Source: an uncultured Gammaproteobacteria bacterium (GTDB taxonomy: Bacteria; Pseudomonadota; Gammaproteobacteria; Pseudomonadales; Pseudohongiellaceae). Taken from it: a DNA stretch of 64,000 nucleotides. The notes under the pieces are model-generated. The model ran no database searches. It saw only the letters and a list, made by a program, of their open reading frames with translations, and had not been told where the DNA came from. Location: assembly GCA_903853385.1 (NCBI GenBank), contig CAINTJ010000110.1, forward strand, positions 1 to 64,000, in the 5' to 3' direction. Positions 57,048 to 64,000 of this stretch are shown here, in pieces. Made by a program: the position numbers and the translations under genes. Within the stretch, counting starts at the first letter, position 1. Every line of letters starts with the position of its first letter.

Positions 57048-58367
57048 TCAATCCAGAAACGGCGACCAAGCCGGCTCCCTGACGTCACCTTCCTTGACCG
57101 GCAACTTGTATTTTATCCGGCCATTGATCGAGACCGCATTCAGTACCGAATGATCCCCCTCCTTGGATGAATACATAACCATACGGGCATTCGGCGCCAC
57201 GGTTGGCGACTCATCCAGTGAAGTATCGGTCAACGCACTGATGGTCCCCCGCTCCAGATTCATGATGGAAACGTGGTCGTCAGACGCCTCTGCCCGGTGA
57301 ATCAACACGATATTCTTGCCATCTGGCAACATCGAAGCCTTGGCATTGTAAGTGCCGTCAAACGTGACCCGTTCCGACCAGTTTGTTTCCAGCGACACCT
57401 GATAAATCTGGGGCCTGAATGTGCCGCCCTGATCAGAGGTATAGAGCAGGGATTTGCCTCCCGGCATCCAGCTCGGCTCGGTATCAATGGCAAAACTGGT
57501 AGTGATTTTGTCCAATTTGCGGGACCGCAAATTCATCACGAAAATATCCTGGTTGCCGTCTTTGGAAAGCACCATCGCCATCTTGGTGCCGTCCGGCGAC
57601 CAGGACGGCCCACTGTTGCTGCTGTTCTGGAAATTGGTCAATTGCTCGCGCGCGCCGGTGCTCAGGTTCTGGATATAGATCTGCGAACGTCCGGACTCAA
57701 AACTGACATAGGCAATCTGGCTGGCATCCGGCGACCACGTGGGTGACATGATCGGCTCTTTCGAGTCGAGCAGCACCTGCGCCCTGCCGCCATCGGCATC
57801 GGCCAGATTGAGCTGGTAATGTGTCACGGTCGGTGAAAGGCGCTGCGAAGTGATATAGAGGATTTTGGTAGCAAAGGCACCGCGCACATGCAGAATCTTT
57901 TCATAAACGACATCACTGATCTGGTGGGAAATGTCGCGCAACTGCTTTTCGGTGCCGCTGATCACTTCACCGACCATGCGCTTTTGCCCTACTACATCGA
58001 ACAATTCATACTGAACCTGGATCAAGGCGCTGTCGGCCGACTTGCTGATTTTGCCGATCAACAGATAGTCCGACCCCAGGAAACGCCAATCCTTGAAATA
58101 GACATCCTTTTCCTGATGCGGTGTGCCCAGCATGTTCTTTTCAGGAATCGGGGCAAACTCACCGCTGTTATGCAGATCATTGGTTACAACACTGGTGATG
58201 TTTTCAGGCAATACACCAAAGCCGGTCCATTCAAACGGGACAATCGCAATCGGGATGGGATTGTCGACCCCCTTGGTGATTTGAATCACCAATTGCTGAC
58301 TCGAAACGGCCTGGGCAACCAGCAAGGCTGCGGCCGCAAGTAAAAGCTTGATCTTGTTCATAATCAT
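57048..58367 (-). CDS. tolB: Tol-Pal system protein TolB
   Basis: TolB is the periplasmic partner of Pal and TolA. The 439-residue protein has a signal peptide (LLLAAAALLVAQAVSS), an N-terminal domain (about 25-165, PIAIVPFEWTGFG) and a six-blade propeller with repeated SPDGTKMA- and SPDASQIAYVS-type strands. Its start overlaps the tolA stop by four bases, coupling translation. Length agrees with E. coli TolB (430). Confidence 0.97.
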   Translation of the reverse strand: MIMNKIKLLLAAAALLVAQAVSSQQLVIQITKGVDNPIPIAIVPFEWTGFGVLPENITSVVTNDLHNSGEFAPIPEKNMLGTPHQEKDVYFKDWRFLGSDYLLIGKISKSADSALIQVQYELFDVVGQKRMVGEVISGTEKQLRDISHQISDVVYEKILHVRGAFATKILYITSQRLSPTVTHYQLNLADADGGRAQVLLDSKEPIMSPTWSPDASQIAYVSFESGRSQIYIQNLSTGAREQLTNFQNSSNSGPSWSPDGTKMAMVLSKDGNQDIFVMNLRSRKLDKITTSFAIDTEPSWMPGGKSLLYTSDQGGTFRPQIYQVSLETNWSERVTFDGTYNAKASMLPDGKNIVLIHRAEASDDHVSIMNLERGTISALTDTSLDESPTVAPNARMVMYSSKEGDHSVLNAVSINGRIKYKLPVKEGDVREPAWSPFLD

Positions 58368-59200
58368 AAATCGCCGGGTTTGAACTCTAGACTGAAATTC
58401 CTGAAATATTTGCTAAAAATTGCGTAATCCAATTCCTTCAAAAAACTGAATCTGCCCGCCTTGTTCACTGCCTGCAAGACTGAACGGTCAAAATTTTCAT
58501 CGCCACTGCCCTGCACTATCCTGCTGGAGACAATCTCACCCGTAGGTGTCAGCTGCAGCTCCACCCTGGCCAGGGTATCTTTGCGGGCACCAGCGGGCCG
58601 ACTCCAGTAGCCTTCAATAAGTTCCCGGATTTTTCCGGTGTAATTCGCCACCAATTGTTGCTCTTCTGTCAGCGCGCGCTGCAGGGCCGCCTGCTGCTTG
58701 GCGAGGTCAGACTGGCGTTGCGCCTCCTCACGAACGGCTTGCTGCTGCTTTTCTTTCTCGCGCTTTTGATCCTGCTCTTTGGCTACTGCTTGCTGTTTCT
58801 GGTCTTGCAGCTTCTGGTCTTGCTGCTTCTGCTGTTGCTGTTTCTGCTCATCCTGTTTGCGCTTTTGATCCTGCTCTTGCTGTTTGTGCAGCTGGACTAT
58901 TTTTTGTCTTTCGACTTCCTCTTTCACCAGGGTTTCCTGGTGTTGACGCTCCTGCTCCTGCACCCTCGCCTTTTCCTGCGCCACTTGTTGCTGCAACTTG
59001 CGCTTGGTCTCCTGCTGGCGCACGCGCTGCGGATTGTCCTTCACCGCGGTGGCCACTATGGCTGCCGGCTGCTCAATACGCAGCAGTTCCTTGCTGTCCT
59101 TGTTCCAGACAAAAATAACTACCAGCAGCAAGGCATGCAACAGCACCGACACCAATATTGCCGGCGGATAACCTTCATTTTTCAGCAGCCACTGCATCAT
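58364..59200 (-). CDS. tolA: Tol-Pal system protein TolA
   Basis: TolA spans the periplasm and transmits TolQR energy to Pal. The 278-residue protein has one membrane helix ([19 protein letters not shown]), a long Gln/Lys/Glu-rich helix (about residues 55-185, with repeats such as [13 protein letters not shown]) and a C-terminal domain (about 195-278, [23 protein letters not shown]). It is shorter than E. coli TolA (421), mainly in the helical stalk. The repetitive stalk codons could allow length variation. It overlaps tolR and tolB. Confidence 0.93.
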   Translation of the reverse strand: MMQWLLKNEGYPPAILVSVLLHALLLVVIFVWNKDSKELLRIEQPAAIVATAVKDNPQRVRQQETKRKLQQQVAQEKARVQEQERQHQETLVKEEVERQKIVQLHKQQEQDQKRKQDEQKQQQQKQQDQKLQDQKQQAVAKEQDQKREKEKQQQAVREEAQRQSDLAKQQAALQRALTEEQQLVANYTGKIRELIEGYWSRPAGARKDTLARVELQLTPTGEIVSSRIVQGSGDENFDRSVLQAVNKAGRFSFLKELDYAIFSKYFRNFSLEFKPGDL

Positions 59201-59652
59201 TTCTTGCCGGAGGGGGAGGCACCAGGAGGCTGGGTAATCAATTGCACACCAGTGGCTCCCGCAGACTGCAACGTGCCCAGCAGACTCATCACCACGCCGT
59301 AATTGTTGGCGGCATCTGCTTCCACATAGACCGGTACCCCCGGATTCTGATTGAGAATCTTGCTGACGTTTTCAGCAATTCTTTCCAGCGCAACCGCCGG
59401 CGCGTTGTCATCCACCTCTTTGCCCAGGCTGATGAAATACTTGCCATCCTTGTTGATGGAGACCACCAGTATCGGCTTGTCATTCGGCTCCATTGTTTTG
59501 GAATCTACCTTGGGCAGCTCCACTTTGATGCCCTGGGTGATCAGCGGTGTGGTCACCATGAACACAATCAGCAGCACCAGCATGACATCGATCATGGGCA
59601 CTACATTGATTTGCGACATGGGTTTGCGACGTGTGCGGCGGGTAGCTTCCAT
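59197..59652 (-). CDS. tolR: Tol-Pal system protein TolR
   Basis: TolR works with TolQ as a proton-driven stator. The 151-residue ExbD-family protein has one helix with the essential Asp in [20 protein letters not shown] and a periplasmic domain with [18 protein letters not shown]. The tail is [10 protein letters not shown]. Start overlaps the tolQ stop and its end overlaps tolA by four bases. Confidence 0.97.
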   Translation of the reverse strand: MEATRRTRRKPMSQINVVPMIDVMLVLLIVFMVTTPLITQGIKVELPKVDSKTMEPNDKPILVVSINKDGKYFISLGKEVDDNAPAVALERIAENVSKILNQNPGVPVYVEADAANNYGVVMSLLGTLQSAGATGVQLITQPPGASPSGKK

Positions 59653-60353
59653 CAGCCTGGTTCCTGGATCCGTTTGCTATGGGCCTGGCGATGAAGGATG
59701 CTGGTGAACTCATCCACGAAGGTGTAATAACTGTGCAGCACTGAATCCAGCTGACTGGCATAACGGTTATAGAACATCAGCGCCGGGATGGCAGCAAACA
59801 AGCCCATCGCCGTGGCAATCAAGGCCTCGGCGATGCCTGGCGCCACTACCTGGATGGAGGCCTGGCTCTGGCCGGCCAGACCAATAAACGAATTCATGAT
59901 GCCCCAGACGGTGCCGAACAAGCCGATGTAGGGGGATACCGACGATACTGTGGCCAGCAGCGAAAGATGCTTTTCCAGCACTTTTTCTTCCCGTGACAGG
60001 GCCACCCGCATCGCCCGCTGGGCTCCTTCCATGACCGCTTCGGATTCAATGCCGGGTTGCTGGCGCAAGCGCGTGAATTCCTTGAAGCCTGACCTGAACA
60101 GATTTTCCAGTCCGATCACGGCAGCGCCTTTCTGCTTGCCCGTGCTCTCGCGGAACAGCTGACTGAGATCCATGCCGGACCAGAAGCGCTTTTCAAAGCC
60201 GCTGACTTCATTTTCGGCATCGTTGAGCACCAGCCATTTCTGGATAACGACGACCCACGACATGACTGACATCGACAACAGCCCGAACATCACCAACTGC
60301 ACCACCAGGCCGGCATTGATGATGAGACTCCAGATACTCATTGATGCGTTCAT
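59652..60353 (-). CDS. tolQ: Tol-Pal system protein TolQ
   Basis: TolQ forms the proton channel with TolR. The 233-residue ExbB-family protein has three membrane helices: [20 protein letters not shown], then [20 protein letters not shown] and [21 protein letters not shown] with the conserved Thr and Pro positions. It is the first gene of tolQRAB. The usual upstream gene ybgC is missing; ruvB ends about 67 bases before the tolQ start. Confidence 0.97.
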   Translation of the reverse strand: MNASMSIWSLIINAGLVVQLVMFGLLSMSVMSWVVVIQKWLVLNDAENEVSGFEKRFWSGMDLSQLFRESTGKQKGAAVIGLENLFRSGFKEFTRLRQQPGIESEAVMEGAQRAMRVALSREEKVLEKHLSLLATVSSVSPYIGLFGTVWGIMNSFIGLAGQSQASIQVVAPGIAEALIATAMGLFAAIPALMFYNRYASQLDSVLHSYYTFVDEFTSILHRQAHSKRIQEPG

Positions 60354-60420
60354 TAATTCCTCATGATGTTTCAGATTACTGACAAAATGTCCGACCGTAA
60401 CTGCCTAACCGCTGTGCTGT

Positions 60421-61500
60421 TCATTCACCATTAAACAAATCGGCGGCTTCCCCGGACGCCGCAAGCTTCTCATTGGCCGCTTTGGGTACCGGCAGCCCGA
60501 AATGACGGTAGGCAAATTGGGTGGCTATTCTGCCTCTGGGGGTACGCTGAATAAAGCCCTGCTGGATCAAATAAGGCTCCAGCACATCTTCTATGGTGCC
60601 ACGCTCTTCACTCAGCGCAGCGGCCAGACTGTCAGCACCCACCGGGCCGCCGTCGAAACGCTCAATGATGGTCATCAGCAAGCGGCGATCCAGATGATCG
60701 AAGCCGTGCTTGTCTACACTCAGCATGTCGAGCGCCCTGGTCGCCATATCCAGTGAGATCACACCATCGCCCTTCACTTCGGTAAAGTCGCGCACCCGCC
60801 GCAGCAGACGATTGGCAATGCGCGGCGTGCCACGGGCGCGACGGGCGATTTCTTCGGCGCCAGCCTTGTCACAGGTGACTTTGAGGATGGCGGCAGCTCT
60901 CACCACAATGCGGGTCAGCTGTTCAACGGTATAGAACTCCAGTCTTTGCACGATGCCGAAGCGGTCGCGCAACGGCGAAGTCAGCAAGCCGGCGCGCGTG
61001 GTGGCACCGACCAGCGTGAACGGCGGCAAATCCAGCTTCAGTGACCGTGCTGACGGCCCCTCTCCTATCATGATGTCTAGCTGGTAATCCTCCATCGCGG
61101 GATAGAGAATCTCTTCAATGGCGGGACTGAGCCGATGGATTTCATCGATGAACAGCACATCGCCGGATTCCAGGTTGGTCAGCATGGCGGCCAGATCGCC
61201 GGCTTTCTCCAGTACCGGACCAGAGGTAGCCTTGAGACTGACGCCCATTTCATTGGCAATGATGTTGGATAGGGTGGTTTTACCCAGTCCGGGCGGACCG
61301 AAAATCAAACAGTGGTCGAGCGCCTCGCCACGTTTGCGTGCAGCGCTGATGAAGATCTCCATCTGGGCTTTGACGACATCCTGGCCAATGTAGTCAACCA
61401 GGCGCGAAGGGCGGATGGCCCGCTCCAGCTGCTGGTCTTCCTGGTTGCGGGTGCCCGCCGAAATGATTCTGTCTTCGTCTCGCATGGATTTATCAGTCAT
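60421..61500 (-). CDS. ruvB: Holliday junction branch migration helicase RuvB
   Basis: RuvB is the ATPase that drives branch migration with RuvA. The 359-residue AAA+ protein has Walker [14 protein letters not shown], Walker [14 protein letters not shown], sensor [19 protein letters not shown] and a winged-helix C terminus ending [18 protein letters not shown] chose the ATG at 61500 ([11 protein letters not shown]); GTG 61509 and ATG 61485 are alternatives. It lies 17 bases after ruvA in the ruvC-ruvA-ruvB series. Confidence 0.97.
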   Translation of the reverse strand: MTDKSMRDEDRIISAGTRNQEDQQLERAIRPSRLVDYIGQDVVKAQMEIFISAARKRGEALDHCLIFGPPGLGKTTLSNIIANEMGVSLKATSGPVLEKAGDLAAMLTNLESGDVLFIDEIHRLSPAIEEILYPAMEDYQLDIMIGEGPSARSLKLDLPPFTLVGATTRAGLLTSPLRDRFGIVQRLEFYTVEQLTRIVVRAAAILKVTCDKAGAEEIARRARGTPRIANRLLRRVRDFTEVKGDGVISLDMATRALDMLSVDKHGFDHLDRRLLMTIIERFDGGPVGADSLAAALSEERGTIEDVLEPYLIQQGFIQRTPRGRIATQFAYRHFGLPVPKAANEKLAASGEAADLFNGE

Positions 61501-61517
61501 TCGCGTCACTCATCAGA

Positions 61518-62150
61518 CTATGCCGACCGACCCAGGTTTTTGAGGGAAAGGCGGATCAGCGCAGAGGTGTCTGCATTGGTGCCTGCTGTTTCGAGCGTAG
61601 CGGCAGCCAGCGATACGCTTCTGGCGGCTTCCTGCGGTTTGTAGCCGAGCGAGATCAGCGCCGATTCTGCTTCCTGCCAGCTATTGGGGGCTGTCGCGAC
61701 TGGCACGGGTGCAGCAAGCACGGTGCCTTTGCCATACTGCAATTGCCATTCCTGCAGCTTGTCACGCAATTCCACCACCAGGCGTTCGGCGGTCTTGCGC
61801 CCCACCCCCGGCAGTTTGACCAGGGCGTTGACGTCGCCACCTATAACAGCGGCCACGAAGCGCATGGACTCCATGCCCGACAAAATCCCCAAGGCGAGCT
61901 TGGGACCCACACCATTGGCCTTGATCAAAAGCCTGAACAGATTACGTTCGGCCAGTTCGAGAAAGCCGAACAGCAATTGTGCATCTTCACGCACGATGAA
62001 ATGGGTATGCACCACGATTTCCTTGCCGGTTGCGGGCAGCTGGTACAAAGTCGCAGCCGACACTTCCACTTCGTAGGCGATTCCGCCTACATCAACCAAT
62101 ATCACCGCCTCATCCCTGGCGAGCAGTATGCCTTGCAATCTGCCTATCAT
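61518..62150 (-). CDS. ruvA: Holliday junction branch migration protein RuvA
   Basis: RuvA binds four-way junctions and loads RuvB. The 210-residue protein has an OB domain (MIGRLQGILLARDE), two helix-hairpin-helix motifs (LIKANGVGPKLALGILSG and LVKLPGVGRKTAERLVVELR) and a C-terminal domain that contacts RuvB (ESALISLGYKPQEAARSV). Length agrees with E. coli (203). ruvC lies 60 bases upstream. Confidence 0.97.
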   Translation of the reverse strand: MIGRLQGILLARDEAVILVDVGGIAYEVEVSAATLYQLPATGKEIVVHTHFIVREDAQLLFGFLELAERNLFRLLIKANGVGPKLALGILSGMESMRFVAAVIGGDVNALVKLPGVGRKTAERLVVELRDKLQEWQLQYGKGTVLAAPVPVATAPNSWQEAESALISLGYKPQEAARSVSLAAATLETAGTNADTSALIRLSLKNLGRSA

Positions 62151-62210
62151 GCCTTATCGAAACTCAGGTTGCGGAACTTGCCGAGAACGGCAGTGCAACA
62201 TTACGGCCAG

Positions 62211-62741
62211 CTACTTCGGAAGCGAGCGCATGCGTCCACGCCTGCCATTGCGCACACCAGCCAGCCGGATCAATGTGCGCTGGGTGTGAGCATGACACAC
62301 TGCCACAGAAAGTGCATCAGCTGCATCTTCCTTCGGCAACGCCGACAGCTTGAGCAAGCTCTTGATCATCTGCTGCATCTGGGACTTGTCGGCCACTCCG
62401 GTTCCCACCAGCGCCAGCTTGACCTTGCGGGCTGCATATTCGTGTACCGGCAACTGGTGACTACTGCAAGCGACCATGGCAACGCCACGCGCATGTCCCA
62501 GTTTGAGCGCCGACGACATGCTCTTGCCGACAAACACCTCTTCCACCGCGGCCTCATCGGGCGCAAATTCCTTGATGACGTCACACAGGTTGGTAAAGAT
62601 CGCCTGCAGCCGATCGGGAAATTCCAGAGTCTCCACCCTGATCACGCCACTGGCGACGTATTGCAGGTTCATGCCACTGACACTGACCAGGCCGTAACCG
62701 CACTTGCGGGAGCCTGGATCAATGCCGAGGATAAGTGTCAT
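62211..62741 (-). CDS. ruvC: Holliday junction resolvase RuvC
   Basis: RuvC cuts Holliday junctions. The 176-residue RNase H-fold nuclease has the first acidic residue in LILGIDPGSRKCGYG, the second in AVEEVFVG and the final pair in KEDAADALSVAVCHA. Length is normal (173 in E. coli). It begins the ruvCAB series and is 12 bases downstream of aspS. No yebC lies between aspS and ruvC, unlike several relatives. Confidence 0.97.
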   Translation of the reverse strand: MTLILGIDPGSRKCGYGLVSVSGMNLQYVASGVIRVETLEFPDRLQAIFTNLCDVIKEFAPDEAAVEEVFVGKSMSSALKLGHARGVAMVACSSHQLPVHEYAARKVKLALVGTGVADKSQMQQMIKSLLKLSALPKEDAADALSVAVCHAHTQRTLIRLAGVRNGRRGRMRSLPK

Positions 62742-62753
62742 GACTTTGGCCGC

Positions 62754-64000
62754 TTACTGCGGTTCCCGGGCTGGCTTCTCACCGCCGGCAGCGGGTTCGC
62801 CTTTTGGCTCCCCGACCTGCTCACGCAACCTGATATTGAGCTCACGCAGCTGCTTGGCCGGAACCGTGCCCGGCGCGTCAGTCAGCGGACAACTTGCTGA
62901 CTGGGTTTTCGGAAACGCAATCACGTCCCGAATTGATTGCGAACCCGTCATCATCATCACCAGGCGGTCCAGACCGAAGGCAAGCCCGCCATGTGGTGGC
63001 GCACCATATTTGAAAGCGTTGAGCATATGGCCAAACTTCTCCTGAATCTCCTCGGGCCCAATGCCCAGCAGGCGAAATACAGTGGACTGCATGTCGGCCT
63101 TGTTGATCCTGATGGAACCGCCCCCGAGCTCAGTGCCGTTGAGCACCATGTCGTAAGCGAGTGACAGGGCGGCGAGCGGATTGGCTTCCAGCTCTTCCGG
63201 CGAGCAGGACGGCGCCGTGAACGGATGATGCACCGAGGTCACATTGCCTTCCTTGTCTTGCTCGAACATCGGGAAATCCACCACCCACATCGGAGCCCAC
63301 TGGCAAGTGTGCATCTTGAGGTCGTTACCCAGCCGGATGCGCAGCGCACCGATGGCCTCATTGACCACTTTGGCCTTGTCGGCACCAAAGAACAGGATGT
63401 CGCCGGTCTTGGCAGCAACCCGCTCAAGTACGGCTTGCACCACCGGCTCCGGCATGAATTTGATAATGGGTGATTGCAGGCCTTCCATACCGGCAGCCAA
63501 GTCGTTGACTTTGATCCAGGCCAGACCTTTGGCACCGTACTGGGCCACGAAATCAGTGTAGGAATCGATTTGTTTGCGAGACAGCTTTTCGCCACCCCCG
63601 GGCACTTTCAGCACCACCACACGGCTATTGGGGTCGTTGGCCGGCGCGTTGAACACCTTGAACTCGACCTTTTGCATCAGATCCGCAATATCGACCAGTT
63701 CCATCGGGATACGCAGGTCAGGACGGTCAATACCAAAACGACGCATGGCTTCATGGTAGGTCATATGCGGGAATTCGGGCAGTTCCACATTGATGTGTTT
63801 TTTGAACACGCCGCGGATCATGTCTTCAGTGATTTTCATGATCTGCTCTTCCGACATGAACGAAGTTTCAATGTCGATCTGGGTAAACTCCGGCTGGCGA
63901 TCCGCGCGCAAATCTTCATCACGGAAGCACTTGGCGATCTGGTAATAACGGTCGAAGCCGGCCACCATCAGCAGCTGTTTGTATTGCTGCGGCGACTGCG
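62754..64000 (-). CDS. aspS: Aspartyl-tRNA synthetase (5' part outside the window)
   Basis: The visible 415 codons are the C-terminal two thirds of bacterial AspRS, with class II motif 2 ([18 protein letters not shown]), the GAD insertion domain in the middle, and motif 3 ([13 protein letters not shown]). The frame is open to the right edge ([14 protein letters not shown]), so the gene begins beyond 64000; the ATG at 63968 is internal. The C-terminal tail is Pro/Gly/Glu-rich. It is upstream of ruvC on the same strand. Confidence 0.97.
   Translation of the reverse strand, partial: QSPQQYKQLLMVAGFDRYYQIAKCFRDEDLRADRQPEFTQIDIETSFMSEEQIMKITEDMIRGVFKKHINVELPEFPHMTYHEAMRRFGIDRPDLRIPMELVDIADLMQKVEFKVFNAPANDPNSRVVVLKVPGGGEKLSRKQIDSYTDFVAQYGAKGLAWIKVNDLAAGMEGLQSPIIKFMPEPVVQAVLERVAAKTGDILFFGADKAKVVNEAIGALRIRLGNDLKMHTCQWAPMWVVDFPMFEQDKEGNVTSVHHPFTAPSCSPEELEANPLAALSLAYDMVLNGTELGGGSIRINKADMQSTVFRLLGIGPEEIQEKFGHMLNAFKYGAPPHGGLAFGLDRLVMMMTGSQSIRDVIAFPKTQSASCPLTDAPGTVPAKQLRELNIRLREQVGEPKGEPAAGGEKPAREPQ

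Noticed and set aside
58655-59100. Gln/Lys repeats in tolA as a CRISPR or tandem-repeat array
   Set aside because: They are imperfect codon repeats of the TolA coiled-coil stalk, in frame, without spacers.

Overview
The window reads as chromosomal DNA from a gammaproteobacterium. The evidence is gene content and order: ppiB-glnS-cysS next to lpxH, prfB-lysS, a long-form AcnB, and the run ruvCAB-tolQRAB-pal-cpoB-queE-queC-tRNA-Lys-nadA ... bepA-tusA-perM-dapA-bamC-purC, which closely resembles the order I remember for Pseudomonas and relatives. I cannot name the genus. No rRNA, CRISPR array, intact insertion sequence or prophage was found.

Layout. Positions 1-4436 are accessory: a BLUF photoreceptor gene cut by the left edge, a three-module secreted protein (carboxypeptidase-regulatory, cytochrome c and beta-propeller), an AT-rich 2OG-Fe(II) oxygenase gene, and about 1.2 kb of DNA without a recognisable gene, ending at the 3' end of a tRNA-Ser. 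Positions 4695-8035 hold a leftward unit yadG-yadH-queF-ydjA that seems to start with a structured leader carrying an intrinsic terminator. Positions 8121-10654 hold two unknown proteins, an all-alpha dUTPase, a second BLUF gene and an unknown 107-residue protein. Next come tRNA-Pro/Arg/His, cysS-glnS, ppiB-lpxH, a PilZ protein with a small partner, a three-gene MacAB/Dev-like exporter, a GntR regulator, a DUF1289 protein and acnB. A decayed PAS-chemoreceptor pseudogene sits at 23870-24540.

Positions 24677-33279 run leftward: a YebC-family protein, an aromatic-acid-type MFS transporter, then pepN, DUF2797, yeaC-like, rhomboid, nadK and a PLP desulfhydrase/deaminase. tRNA-Asp and tRNA-Val, a CHASE2 adenylate cyclase, queD, ung, lysS and prfB (with its programmed +1 frameshift) follow, then mnmC, apeB, an FKBP isomerase, a leucine-rich-repeat lipoprotein, miaE, rmuC, purC, bamC, dapA, perM, tusA, bepA, nadA, tRNA-Lys, queC, queE, the Tol-Pal operon, ruvBAC and the 3' part of aspS.

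Recurring themes are translation and tRNA modification (cysS, glnS, lysS, aspS, prfB, mnmC, miaE, queC/D/E/F, seven tRNAs), envelope integrity (Tol-Pal, BamC, BepA, LpxH, FKBP) and DNA repair (RuvABC, Ung, RmuC, dUTPase). Many neighbours overlap by a few bases, which suggests translational coupling, and several convergent pairs overlap at their 3' ends. The least ordinary parts are the paired BLUF genes with similar upstream DNA, the island beside tRNA-Ser, the structured leader before yadG, and the chemoreceptor fossil.
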